NCBI RefSeq assembly: GCF_000993825.1
Contig: NZ_CP011114.1
Span: 3,534,001-3,598,000, forward strand
Source of the DNA: Paenibacillus durus ATCC 35681
Lineage (GTDB): Bacteria > Bacillota > Bacilli > Paenibacillales > Paenibacillaceae
Reading direction: 5' to 3'
Length of the DNA stretch: 64,000 nucleotides
Each line of letters starts with the position of its first letter. The first letter of the stretch is position 1. The position numbers were made by a program, and so were the translations under genes. The notes under the pieces are model-generated. The model worked only from the letters and a program-made list of their open reading frames with translations, made no database searches and was not told the DNA's origin. Below, in pieces: positions 9,020 to 18,246 of this stretch.

Positions 9020-9986
9020 TTGAGATCACGTCCTCCGGAGACAGCTCCTTGGTCAAGAGCCCCTTCTCCTTCGCCCAGGCAAAAGCCGCCGCGACCTGCT
9101 CCTTGTCCACTTGGGACGCCGGAAGGTAATCGGGTACCTGGATTTGGCTCTTCAGCGTCTCGGGGTAACCCACCGCTTTAATTATCGTGTCAACGTATTC
9201 GCTCTGGTCATGGGATTTCATATAAGCTACCGCGTCGTCATAGGCTGCGTACATCGCCTGAATGGCCTTAGGCTTGGCGTCGATCGCGCTCTGCGGGATG
9301 GCAAGCACGAACGGATGGATTCCTGCCGAGTGTGTGGAGCCAAGTACCCGCAGGCCGGAGGCTTTGCCCATTGTCACGAATGGCTCAGGCAGAACAGCCG
9401 CGTCCGCCTTTTTATTTTTCAAGAGTTCCAGTCTAGTCGGGATTTGCGGCACCTCGGTTACATTAATGTCCTGTTCGCTCAGACCCGCCTGCTTCAGTAT
9501 GGTGGCGACGGTGTACTCGGTGGAGGTGTTTTTGGACAAAATGACCGTCTTGCCCTTCAGGTCCTTGACCTCCTTGATGCCGTCATTACCAGTCAGCAGA
9601 TCGAACTCGCCGAAGGTGGCGCTGGCAATCTTCACATCCAATCCGGCGTTATTGTAAATGGCAACCGCAACCAGGTCCGCGCTAAACCCCTCCAGCTTTC
9701 CCGCCTGGAATGCCGCGTCGCGGTCTTTGGCGCTTTTGAAGGTCTGAATGTCGAGATTTACCCCGCGTTTGCGGTCGAAACCCTGCTCATGGGCGATAAT
9801 AAAAGGGATGGCGTCTATCGAAGGCAGCATGCCCAAAGAAAGCGAAGGGGTCTCTCCCGCCGCTCCCGTATTCTCCGCACCCGGCGTGTTTTTTCCATTG
9901 GAAGAACCGCAGCCTGCGGCCAACGCAGCGAGCAGTGTTATTAACAGCAGCAGCAATATTTTGTTCATCGTTCCGTTCTTCTTCAT
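9003..9986 (-). CDS. NMT1/THI5-like ABC substrate-binding lipoprotein
   Basis: The 327-residue protein starts with a lipoprotein signal whose lipobox is LAAGC near residue 26. An SsuA/NMT1-type periplasmic-binding fold follows: LSLGMLPSIDAIPFIIAHEQ, FQAGKLEGFSADLVAV and LKGKTVILSKNTSTEYTVAT. The family binds sulfonates, taurine, nitrate or pyrimidine precursors. No TPP riboswitch or sulphur-metabolism neighbour is visible, so the ligand stays open. A GGAGG lies about 12 bases before the first ATG; a second in-frame ATG (codon 7) is an alternative start. It is the first gene of the operon. Confidence 0.88.
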   Translation of the reverse strand: MKKNGTMNKILLLLLITLLAALAAGCGSSNGKNTPGAENTGAAGETPSLSLGMLPSIDAIPFIIAHEQGFDRKRGVNLDIQTFKSAKDRDAAFQAGKLEGFSADLVAVAIYNNAGLDVKIASATFGEFDLLTGNDGIKEVKDLKGKTVILSKNTSTEYTVATILKQAGLSEQDINVTEVPQIPTRLELLKNKKADAAVLPEPFVTMGKASGLRVLGSTHSAGIHPFVLAIPQSAIDAKPKAIQAMYAAYDDAVAYMKSHDQSEYVDTIIKAVGYPETLKSQIQVPDYLPASQVDKEQVAAAFAWAKEKGLLTKELSPEDVISNVQFK

Positions 9987-10167
9987 AAATCTGGTAATCC
10001 TCCGTATCGTTTATATAGGCGCTTCCGCGTACCGGCATTGAGTAGAATTTAACAAATAATGGATGCCTACTACTTATGTACCGCAGTTGGAAGACGCAAA
10101 TAATGCAATTTTACAACTGCTGCCTCATTTTGTATACTCTTTGGCTTTAAAAGGCTACTCCCCCGCA

Positions 10168-10320
10168 ACAAAAAACCTCCCCCGGTCATTCGGCCAAAGA
10201 AGGCTTAACGCATAGTCGCAGGCCCCGTCTATATTTTCAGCTCCCTAAGCTTGATCAGCCCAGGCAACCGCTTGCGAACGGCCTTTTACATTCAATTTTT
10301 GCATAACGTTGGAGATGTGA
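10168..10320 (-). pseudogene. Truncated gerE 3' end, copy A (with its terminator)
   Basis: About 150 bp here match the last half of the intact gerE at 17842-18066 plus its terminator (17778 on), in the same orientation. The codons for NHISNVMQKLNVKGRSQAV are still recognisable. A one-base insertion after the GCGGTTG segment breaks the final frame, and the same insertion occurs in copy B (11788-11951). There is no 5' half. It is a non-functional remnant marking one end of an accessory segment. Confidence 0.8.
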
Positions 10321-10384
10321 TTTGAAGTACGCCCGGAAATGAACCTGTAAAATCACTTTCAAGTTCATTGCACGGCTAACTGGC

Positions 10385-10765
10385 TCATATTACTGACCTG
10401 TATAGCTTAAGCTTGTCCAAATCCACAATAAAACCGTATGCTTGCAAAATATCCAGTCCAAGCAGACCTTTATGAGCTTTGGGCAACATGCCTACATCAA
10501 TTTCAATTTGTTCTGACTTAAAGGTGTCAAGCCGAATGTAATCCAATCTTTTGGTGTAAAAAGGAACAGTTCCACCTATACCGTATGCCTCGTAAACCGT
10601 ATCGCCATTCTCATAAGTAACGCCAATGCCTTCAAGCACATCTGGACTGAAAATCGTATGTGACGAGCCTGTATCAATAACAATATCAGTAAGCTCCAAA
10701 ACGTTGCCGCGATAGCAAACCGTAACCGTAGCAGTCAATAATTGTCCGTCATAATGGAGCTTCAT
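10385..10765 (-). CDS. Retropepsin-like aspartic protease family protein
   Basis: This small cytoplasmic protein of 126 residues carries the aspartyl-protease motif VIDTGSSHTIFSP. A second hydrophobic-glycine element, KGLLGLDILQAYGFIVDL, resembles the flap/C-terminal strand of single-domain retropepsins. The ATG at 10765 overlaps the stop of the upstream gene as ATGA, so the two are translationally coupled; a longer ORF start upstream is less likely. Its target is unknown. It lies between two truncated gerE copies and is probably acquired DNA. Confidence 0.75.
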   Translation of the reverse strand: MKLHYDGQLLTATVTVCYRGNVLELTDIVIDTGSSHTIFSPDVLEGIGVTYENGDTVYEAYGIGGTVPFYTKRLDYIRLDTFKSEQIEIDVGMLPKAHKGLLGLDILQAYGFIVDLDKLKLYRSVI

Positions 10766-11010
10766 GAGCCGCGCCTCACTCTCAGCAGCGGGTCTTTGCG
10801 CAAATGAATAATGCATTCCTCATTAGCTGTGTGATACACAAGATTGCCTGGCTCTGCACTGAAGAAGGCTTTGTTCGCTTCTTCGGCAGGAACCGACCGG
10901 ATTGGTGCCGCATCCGTTACAATTTTTTTATCCTCTTGCTCGGTATAGTCTAATATAGAAAGCAAAACAAACTGATTGGGGAATAACTCACGTACTTGCT
11001 GCCACTCCAC
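10762..11010 (-). CDS. Small hypothetical protein coupled to the retropepsin-like protease
   Basis: The gene encodes 82 residues starting at GTG (11010), nine bases after GGGAG. The product begins MEWQQVRELFPNQFVLLSI and contains AEEANKAFFSAEPGNLVYHT. I see no membrane segment or known motif. Its stop overlaps the protease start as ATGA, so the two are co-expressed. It may be a partner or substrate of the protease, but that is inference. I do not recognise the family with certainty. Confidence 0.65.
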   Translation of the reverse strand: MEWQQVRELFPNQFVLLSILDYTEQEDKKIVTDAAPIRSVPAEEANKAFFSAEPGNLVYHTANEECIIHLRKDPLLRVRRGS

Positions 11011-11169
11011 TTCGAATCACTCCCTGGATGTTATTCATATATCTTATTTTATCATAACCTGATTCCACTTTGTGTGCTGGATTACCGATAATAATGATAT
11101 GTCTGAAATTCATTGAAATTATAATACCAACGCGCTTGAAAGGAAATTGTTCTAATTACAAGAAATTGG

Positions 11170-11760
11170 GATGGACCGATCCCGATAATAGCTGGGACGT
11201 AAAAGCCAGTTTCTCCGCCACCTCTTACGAAATTTTGCCTGCATTGGTTAGAGTCTCGCGTTCATTGAATTTCAGGAATGAGTTCAACTTCTCTATCCAA
11301 TCCTTCATGTACATGGGGGACTGACGCTCCGCCTGACCTTATCTCCTTTCCAACTGGTCAATCCCATATTGCCCTTGTCTGCACTTGCTCGCTTCGCAAT
11401 CAGCTCTGCGGCGGTATGCCTATGGATGGCAAAATGAAGCTTGTTTTGTACTGTAGCAAAAAACTCTTTGGACAAGTTCGCATTGGGGTCATAATCAACA
11501 GAAGTAGTGCTTCGTTTTATACTTCTTGCCATCTTCAGCAGTTGTAAAGTAAAACTTGACAACTGAATCCTCTTCAAGCTCATTCTCAGCGAAAATATTG
11601 CGAACGTGTAGGCTGATGTTGTGCTTAGTTGTCTGATACAACTCCGCAATAGCCTTCTGGGGCATCCAGACCGTGCCGTTCTCCAGCTTCACGTCAATTT
11701 TGGTATTTCCATCTTCAGTTTGATAGATTAGGGCATGAAACCACTTTACAGTTATGAAAG
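11170..11760 (-). pseudogene. Degenerate RhuM-family gene
   Basis: Three blocks on the minus strand, in different frames, match a RhuM-type protein (a virulence-linked, mobile-island family). The N-terminal block reads IYQTEDGNTKIDV then LENGTVWMPQKAIAELYQTT and NIFAENELEEDSVVKFY (about 11690-11500). After a frame change comes FFATVQNKLHFAI with TAAELIAKRA and NMGLTSWKGD (about 11500-11330). The last block, KDWIEKLNSFLKFNERETL, ends in an in-frame stop (about 11310-11170). The middle of the protein appears deleted and no start codon fits the first block. It is an inactive remnant. Confidence 0.75.
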
Positions 11761-11787
11761 CACTTCTTTCTACCGCCCCCCTTCTAT

Positions 11788-11951
11788 AACAAAAAACCTC
11801 CCCCGGCCCTTTCGGCCAAAAGAAGGCTTAACGCATAGTCGCAGGCCCCGTCTATATTTTCAGCTCCCCAAGCTTGATCAGCCAGGGCAACCGCTTGCGA
11901 ACGGCCTGTTACATTCAATTTCTGCATAACGTTGGAGATGTGGTTGCGAAA
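11788..11951 (-). pseudogene. Truncated gerE 3' end, copy B (with its terminator)
   Basis: This second remnant matches the gerE 3' half and terminator over about 160 bp, in the same direction as the intact gene. It shares with copy A the one-base insertion that destroys the reading frame near the C terminus, so A and B are more closely related to each other than to gerE. It separates the retropepsin/RhuM segment from the PTS operon segment. Confidence 0.8.
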
Positions 11952-11980
11952 ACCCTTGGATGACTGTGGAATCGCGCATA

Positions 11981-12994
11981 TTATTTAGAATGAGTGACTA
12001 CACCTTTCGCTACATTCATCTGGGGGTATTTCCCCATCACTTCCGGAATGTCTTCTAGTAAGAAATAATGGCTGATTAATGGCTCAATCCGTATTATGTT
12101 TTGCCGAATGAATGAAATCGCTTCCTCATGTGTGAAAGGATTAATAAAAGATCCCTTTATGCTTAGTTCTTTTGAAAAAATGGAAAAAGGAGAAACATTA
12201 ATCAGAGTGTCTGGCGAGGGTACACCGAACAGAAGGATTTGACCTCCCTTTCGAGCTGCTTGGATTGCAAGCTCCATTGATTCTTTGCGTCCCACGCATT
12301 CGATCACGACATCTGCAATATTCATCAGATATTGTACTGTTTCTGGACTCGTTGGCTGCACGACCTCGTTCGCCCCTAGTTCAAGAAGCCGCTCATGTTT
12401 CTCCACCGCAGGTTCGCTGACAATAATTTTTGCCGCTCCTTGTTTTTTTACAAGCTGGAGGAATAATTGGCCGATGAAACCGCCACCGATAATGAGTACC
12501 GTATGAACCGGGCGAACATCGATTTTTTTCAATCCATGCAAGACGCAACCGACAGGTTCTACCATCGCACCTTCTGCATAGCTCATCTCGTTCGGGATAC
12601 GGTAAGCGTTTACCGCAGGAACAATGCAATATTCCGCCATGCCACCGTCTCGCGTCACGCCGATTGCTTGAAGGTGATCGCACAGGTGAGGCCGGCCGCT
12701 CCGGCAATATTCACATTCGCCGCAATAAATATTCGGATCTATCGATACTCTGTCACCTAGCTTTAAGTTCGAAACCCTAGACCCCAACTCTATCACTTCG
12801 CCTGCCAGTTCATGGCCGAGCACGATCGGCGGGTCGACCGCCGCAGATCCGGGGTGGCCATGATAAATATGCTGATCCGTACCACAAATGCCGCAACTTT
12901 CGACCCGAATTCGCACCTCATGCGGTTCGAGATCCTTCGTTTTCCAATCTAACACTTCCATTTGATGCTTTCCTTTGAATACCGCTGCTCTCAT
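11981..12994 (-). CDS. Zinc-dependent medium-chain alcohol (polyol) dehydrogenase
   Basis: The 337-residue NAD(P)-dependent oxidoreductase has a catalytic-zinc region with CGICGTDQHIYHGHP and VLGHELAGEVIELG. The structural-zinc cysteines are in CGECEYCRSGRPHLC, and the Rossmann motif is VLIIGGGFIGQLFLQ. It resembles sorbitol/threonine-type dehydrogenases; the exact sugar or polyol is unknown. The ATG at 12994 is preceded by GGGAG at a good distance. It follows the IIA gene by 28 bp and probably shares its promoter and sugar control, which suggests a role in catabolism of an imported glucoside. Confidence 0.88.
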   Translation of the reverse strand: MRAAVFKGKHQMEVLDWKTKDLEPHEVRIRVESCGICGTDQHIYHGHPGSAAVDPPIVLGHELAGEVIELGSRVSNLKLGDRVSIDPNIYCGECEYCRSGRPHLCDHLQAIGVTRDGGMAEYCIVPAVNAYRIPNEMSYAEGAMVEPVGCVLHGLKKIDVRPVHTVLIIGGGFIGQLFLQLVKKQGAAKIIVSEPAVEKHERLLELGANEVVQPTSPETVQYLMNIADVVIECVGRKESMELAIQAARKGGQILLFGVPSPDTLINVSPFSIFSKELSIKGSFINPFTHEEAISFIRQNIIRIEPLISHYFLLEDIPEVMGKYPQMNVAKGVVTHSK

Positions 12995-13022
12995 GATTTC
13001 CATCTCCCAGTTATTAAACTCT

Positions 13023-13538
13023 TCATTGCATGTCCTCATGTTGTAAAGTAACAACGTCTTTTTCCTTTGCTGCTACTTTACCGGTCTTGTAACTGAAGCG
13101 CTTTCCGTTCAGTTCGATAAAAATAACCGAAACAGCAACAGATGGCACTTTGTCCTTGATTTCTTCAAGGTTAACCTTTAGGATCAAGTCCCCCGCTTTA
13201 ACTACGCTTCCTTCTTTTACATAAACTTCAAAGCCTTCTCCTTTTAGCTTAACTGTATCCACACCAAAATGGATTAAAAATTCAATCCCGGAGTTGCTTT
13301 TAATGGAAAAAGCATGCTTGCTGGGAACCACTGTCGTAACGACTCCATCCACCGGTGAGAAGACTTCTCCATTCTCAGGCTGAATAGCAAATCCGTCCCC
13401 CATCAACCGCTGGGAAAATGCTTCGTCCGGCACGTGGCTCAAATCAATAATTTCCCCGGATACAGGAATAATAAAGCCATCTTCCTGCTGCTGTTCCGGT
13501 TTATCTTGAAATATAAGCACTTTAATTTTATTAAACAT
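13023..13538 (-). CDS. PTS glucose-type IIA component
   Basis: This cytoplasmic phosphocarrier of 171 residues passes phosphate from HPr to a IIB domain. It has the IIA-Glc fold signature GDGFAIQPENGEVFSPVDG and the phosphorylated histidine in FLIHFGVDTVKLKGEGF. The ATG at 13538 sits nine bases after GGAGGTG. The IICB permease at 16012-17595 has no IIA domain of its own, so this protein is its likely partner. It has a separate promoter with an operator and a cre-like site directly upstream and is followed by the alcohol dehydrogenase gene. Confidence 0.93.
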   Translation of the reverse strand: MFNKIKVLIFQDKPEQQQEDGFIIPVSGEIIDLSHVPDEAFSQRLMGDGFAIQPENGEVFSPVDGVVTTVVPSKHAFSIKSNSGIEFLIHFGVDTVKLKGEGFEVYVKEGSVVKAGDLILKVNLEEIKDKVPSVAVSVIFIELNGKRFSYKTGKVAAKEKDVVTLQHEDMQ

Positions 13539-13591
13539 GAGAAACACCTCCAAATGATTTATAGTCAAGCTTCTTTATTTCATACACCGAT

Positions 13592-13620
13592 ATTATATTA
13601 AAGCGTTTACTTGTGTAAAC
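13592..13620 (-). promoter_or_regulatory. Promoter with overlapping palindromic operator and cre-like site for the IIA gene
   Basis: On the minus strand, TTTACA (13619-13614) and TATAAT (13597-13592) lie 16 bp apart. The spacer and -35 box overlap a perfect palindrome GTTTAC-TTGT-GTAAAC (13605-13620). They also overlap TTAAAGCGTTTACT (13598-13611), which matches 12 of 14 cre positions. The arrangement suggests repression by the RpiR-type protein and by CcpA. Confidence 0.6.
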
Positions 13621-13633
13621 ATTTTCACAACGC

Positions 13634-13673
13634 AAAAAAACGTGTACTTTAGAAAAGTAACACGTTTCCAAAA
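13634..13673 (-). terminator. Terminator between rpiR and the IIA gene
   Basis: On the minus strand, AAACGTGTTACTTT pairs with AAAGTACACGTTT and is followed by a T run. It ends the PTS-GH4-rpiR message before the separate IIA promoter. Confidence 0.75.
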
Positions 13674-13699
13674 TAAGAAAGTATGTTGTTCTCGTTATG

Positions 13700-14467
13700 T
13701 CAATTTTTATCAGAGTCTTTCTTTATTTTCTCCAAATATTCACCAATCAAAAACTCAAATAACATCAGTACATTCGGATAGAAGGAAGAGGCTGACTTAT
13801 TACGGTCATCCATCGCATTCATATCCACTATTTTTAAATTTATATCCGATAGTTTGGATAAAGAATTTTCCGAGTCTCCTGTAAATGAAATAATTTTAAT
13901 TCCATTTTTCTTTGCCGAATGCGACATTTTCAGCAAAGAATCCGTTTCACCGGATTTGGAAACATTGATAAACAATTTTGCCTGAATAGGGTTTACATCA
14001 TAGCTTTCAATGGGTTCGGAATAGATACATTTAAATCCAAGAACGATTAATTTTCTGGTTATATATTCCGTAATAGGTGCAGAGAATCCACCTCCCCAAG
14101 TGTAAATAATTTCATTTTTGTTTTCCAGCAACAAGTTTACAAATTCCTCTATTTTATGATGATCTATTAATGATAATAATTGTTCCAGGTCAACACCGTA
14201 GAATTGATTATTTTTTTCGCCGGAAAATTGAGACTTTTTATCCTTCAATGTAAAATTAAGATGATAATACATATCCAGAAAGCCGGAATGACCCATTTTT
14301 TTCGCTAAATTCATTATTGTCGTTGTAGATGTATAAAATTCCTTTGCGATGCCTCTTACCTCTATTTCTTTCACATTCTCTATATTGTCGATGATATATA
14401 CTAATATTTTTTCTTCCGTTTGATTCAACTGATATTTATCTACCAGCTTGCTGATATCTAAACCCAT
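13700..14467 (-). CDS. MurR/RpiR-family transcriptional regulator of the alpha-glucoside operon
   Basis: This 255-residue DNA-binding protein has an N-terminal HTH_6 domain (VRGIAKEFYTSTTTIMNLAKK, about residues 40-60). A C-terminal SIS sugar-phosphate isomerase fold follows, with NEIIYTWGGGFSAPITEYI and LFINVSKSGETDSLLKM. The family senses phosphorylated sugars. The ATG at 14467 has AGGTGA nine bases upstream. It is the third gene of the operon after the IICB and GH4 genes, so it probably controls them, perhaps through the GTTTAC repeats found upstream of both transcription units. Its codons are AT-richer than those of neighbouring core genes. Confidence 0.88.
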   Translation of the reverse strand: MGLDISKLVDKYQLNQTEEKILVYIIDNIENVKEIEVRGIAKEFYTSTTTIMNLAKKMGHSGFLDMYYHLNFTLKDKKSQFSGEKNNQFYGVDLEQLLSLIDHHKIEEFVNLLLENKNEIIYTWGGGFSAPITEYITRKLIVLGFKCIYSEPIESYDVNPIQAKLFINVSKSGETDSLLKMSHSAKKNGIKIISFTGDSENSLSKLSDINLKIVDMNAMDDRNKSASSFYPNVLMLFEFLIGEYLEKIKKDSDKN

Positions 14468-14607
14468 ATCGTTGTCACCTACAATAGATTGTAAAATGGA
14501 AATTACTTTATAAAAAAGATTATATCAAAAAGAGCCGGCCAAAAGCAGCTTGATCGCTACTTTTGACCAGACTCCATTCAATTAAAGAAATTTACGTGGG
14601 TTTACAA

Positions 14608-15966
<1,359 letters not shown>

Positions 15967-16011
15967 TTAAATTTAATGAATAAATTTAATACCTCTTTGA
16001 TTGGCAAACGC

Positions 16012-17595
16012 TTAACCTGCAAGATATTTATCAACGGCATTTCTGACCCCATTGACTTTAGGCCCATAGACGACTTGAATATTTTCGCCGTTTTTAATAA
16101 CGCCTGAAGCTCCTGTACCTTTTAAACCCAGTTCATCTACGATCCCTGCATCTGTTACCTTGATCCTCAATCGAGAGAAGCAGTTGTCAACGGTTTCAAT
16201 ATTTCCCCTGCCTCCGAGGGCTTCCACAATAGTGGCAGCTAAATCGGTATCTTGGCCTGCGGCTATAGCTGTCTCACCGGATGTTTGGCTCATTTTTTCT
16301 TTGTAATCTTTTTTGGTGAACAGTTTCACCTCAACCTCATCATCTTCCCGGCCAGGGGTCTTGAGGTTAAATTTTTTAATTATAAAGGTGAATACAGCGT
16401 AATATGTCGCCAACTGAACAAGTCCTATGCCAACAAAGATAGGCCATCTTGTTCTGCCGATTCCTGCAGGCAAATTAAAAGTCAGGAATTCTATGATTCC
16501 GCCCATTCCATTAGTTCGAACCCCCGAGAGTACGGTAATAACCTCAAATATGCCGTCCAACGCCGAGTGAACTACCCATAGAAACGGCGCCACAAACAAG
16601 AATGTAAATTCGATAGGTTCTGTTATGCCGACCAAAAATGAAGTGGCTACCGCCGGTATTAAAAGGGCTTTTAACGTCTTCTTTTTTTCCGGTTTCGCTG
16701 TTTTATAAAAGGCCAGAGCCGCCCCTACCAAACCGAAAACTTTAACCATACCGTATTGCAGGAACTTTGCGGATGGGTCAAACAGCTTGACAGACGGATC
16801 TGTTATTTGCCCAAAGAATATATTATAAGCGCCAAAATACGTATTTCCGTTTAAAGTCAATTCGCCACCCATGTTAGAATAGAGGAACGGTGTATAGATG
16901 AGATGATGCAATCCTGTAGGTATGAGAAATCTGTTTAAAAATCCGTATAAAAACACGCCTATCGAACCTGAAAAGTTAATGAAATTTGCTGTTGCCCTAA
17001 TACCGTTGGCAGCAAATGGCCAAACATAACTGAACACAACAGCCAGTACGATTAAAATCGGAACTAAAACGATATATACCAGCTTGGTGTTGCCATACAA
17101 TGAAATTGCTCCCGGCAACTCTTTATTGCAAAACTTGTTATGGACAAGCGCTACGACGACCCCGAGGATCATTCCAAGGAAAACACCCATATCAATGATT
17201 TGAAAGCCTAATACGATGGTTTGCCCGGTTCCCTGCAATTCAGAGGGATTTGTATATTTGATTAATTTTCCCGTTAACTTAAGCCACTCGTTGTTAGCAC
17301 CCAGAAATGTCAAGTATGACAATAGAGCTATTAGTGCCGCTTCCGCTTTCTTTTCTTTCGCTATTCCCATCGCGATGCCTACGCAGAAGACAATTCCCAA
17401 GTTGGTTAAAATAGGCCAAACCCCGCTGGCCATGAACTTGCCGACATTGATTAAGGAACTGCCTTCTCCAACAATCATTGGATTGCCCAAGATGGATGTA
17501 AATGCCAATAATAGACCGACGATCGGCAAAAACAAAACCGGAACAACAATCGCTTTTGCAAAAATCTGCATACCGTTTACAACTTTATCCTTCAC
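16012..17595 (-). CDS. PTS alpha-glucoside-specific IICB permease
   Basis: This membrane protein of about 527 residues imports and phosphorylates an alpha-glucoside such as maltose. The IIC domain has about ten hydrophobic helices and the conserved FLNRFLIPTGLHHLIYTPFL and GITEPIEFTFLFVAP. The C-terminal IIB domain carries the phosphorylated cysteine in VDNCFSRLRIKV. No IIA domain is fused; the IIA gene at 13023 can supply it. The start is GTG at 17595 or TTG at 17598, both behind GAGGGGGG. It is the first gene of an operon with the GH4 enzyme and RpiR regulator. Confidence 0.93.
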   Translation of the reverse strand: MKDKVVNGMQIFAKAIVVPVLFLPIVGLLLAFTSILGNPMIVGEGSSLINVGKFMASGVWPILTNLGIVFCVGIAMGIAKEKKAEAALIALLSYLTFLGANNEWLKLTGKLIKYTNPSELQGTGQTIVLGFQIIDMGVFLGMILGVVVALVHNKFCNKELPGAISLYGNTKLVYIVLVPILIVLAVVFSYVWPFAANGIRATANFINFSGSIGVFLYGFLNRFLIPTGLHHLIYTPFLYSNMGGELTLNGNTYFGAYNIFFGQITDPSVKLFDPSAKFLQYGMVKVFGLVGAALAFYKTAKPEKKKTLKALLIPAVATSFLVGITEPIEFTFLFVAPFLWVVHSALDGIFEVITVLSGVRTNGMGGIIEFLTFNLPAGIGRTRWPIFVGIGLVQLATYYAVFTFIIKKFNLKTPGREDDEVEVKLFTKKDYKEKMSQTSGETAIAAGQDTDLAATIVEALGGRGNIETVDNCFSRLRIKVTDAGIVDELGLKGTGASGVIKNGENIQVVYGPKVNGVRNAVDKYLAG

Positions 17596-17631
17596 CAAAA
17601 GCCCCCCTCATCATTTTCAATTCCGCATTTT

Positions 17632-17658
17632 TGTAAGCGGTTTATTGTTTACGTTTAC
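17632..17658 (-). promoter_or_regulatory. Candidate operator region upstream of the PTS operon
   Basis: TGTAAGCGGTTTAT (17632-17645, 12 of 14 cre positions) is followed by two direct GTTTAC units (17647-17658). The same GTTTAC half-site forms the palindrome upstream of the IIA gene at 13605-13620. Shared control by RpiR and CcpA is inferred. I found no convincing -10 box. Confidence 0.45.
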
Positions 17659-17703
17659 ACTCTAGCAAATTTTTTTTTCCCGTTTAAATACAAAAACAGC
17701 ATT

Positions 17704-17735
17704 AAAAAACAGGTTCCATCAACTGACAACCTGTT
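17704..17735 (-). terminator. Hairpin with T-run between gerE and the PTS operon
   Basis: On the minus strand, ACAGGTT pairs with AACCTGT around a 12-base loop and is followed by TTTTTAAT. It could back up the gerE terminator and insulate the PTS operon. Confidence 0.55.
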
Positions 17736-17780
17736 ATTAATAGTTATATTTTGGTTTTATAAGCACTTCGTCAAGCAAAC

Positions 17781-17817
17781 AAAAAACCTTCCCCGGCCCT
17801 TTCGGCCAAAAGAAGGC
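17781..17817 (-). terminator. gerE terminator
   Basis: On the minus strand, CCTTCTTTTGGCC-GAAA-GGGCCGGGGAAGG is followed by TTTTTTG. The same hairpin is copied at both truncated gerE remnants. Confidence 0.8.
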
Positions 17818-17841
17818 TTAACGCATAGTCGCAGGCCCCGT

Positions 17842-18066
17842 CTATATCTTCAGCTCCCCAAGCTTGATCAGCTCGACAACCGCTTGCGAACGGCCTTTTA
17901 CATTCAATTTTTGCATAACATTGGAGATGTGGTTGCGAACCGTCTTCTCGCTGATGAATAATAACCCGGCGATATCGCGTGTCGTTTTGTCCTGAACAAG
18001 AAGTTCGAATACTTCACGTTCACGATGCGTTAACAAGAATTTGCTGTGATGCTCGTTCCCCTTCAT
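17842..18066 (-). CDS. gerE: Spore coat transcriptional regulator GerE
   Basis: GerE is the mother-cell LuxR-type DNA-binding protein that tunes late sigma-K genes for spore coat and surface layers. The 74-residue product is almost entirely HTH: LLTHREREVFELLVQDKTT, LLFISEKTVRNHISNVMQKL and GRSQAVVELIKLGELKI. These match Bacillus GerE in length and sequence. The ATG at 18066 follows AAGGAGGGG at a slightly long spacing of about 13 bases. A longer ORF start upstream adds unrelated residues and is not preferred. Its 3' end and terminator are duplicated at 11788 and 10168. Confidence 0.93.
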   Translation of the reverse strand: MKGNEHHSKFLLTHREREVFELLVQDKTTRDIAGLLFISEKTVRNHISNVMQKLNVKGRSQAVVELIKLGELKI

Positions 18067-18187
18067 TGGTGGTGTCACCCCTCCTTGCCCGGGATTGTTT
18101 GGTCTAACAAGGTAAAGGGATACAGTCAAATTTATAGTATGTATTGTGAAAGTTAATGGTGCCGCATGCAGGTCTAAAATGGGCAGA

Positions 18188-18228
18188 AGAACCTTCAATC
18201 CCCATGTATCGACGGGGTGAAGGTTCTT
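18188..18228 (-). terminator. Terminator of the PucR-type gene
   Basis: AGAACCTTCA-T-CCCC and GGGG-TGAAGGTTCT form a long stem just after the minus-strand stop at 18247. The T-rich tail is stronger on the plus strand, so it may work in both directions. Confidence 0.6.
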
Positions 18229-18246
18229 CTTCTTGCCTGAGCGGCA

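Noticed and set aside
7497..9986. ABC transporter as a nif-linked molybdate importer
   Set aside because: The binding protein is of the NMT1/SsuA type, not ModA, and the operon is separated from nif by unrelated genes.
9987..10167. TPP riboswitch upstream of the NMT1-type binding protein
   Set aside because: No conserved thi-box sequence was seen in the short leader.
17704..17735. BglG/LicT-type antiterminator (RAT) element before the PTS operon
   Set aside because: The sequence lacks the RAT consensus, lies before the likely promoter, and the local regulator is RpiR-type.
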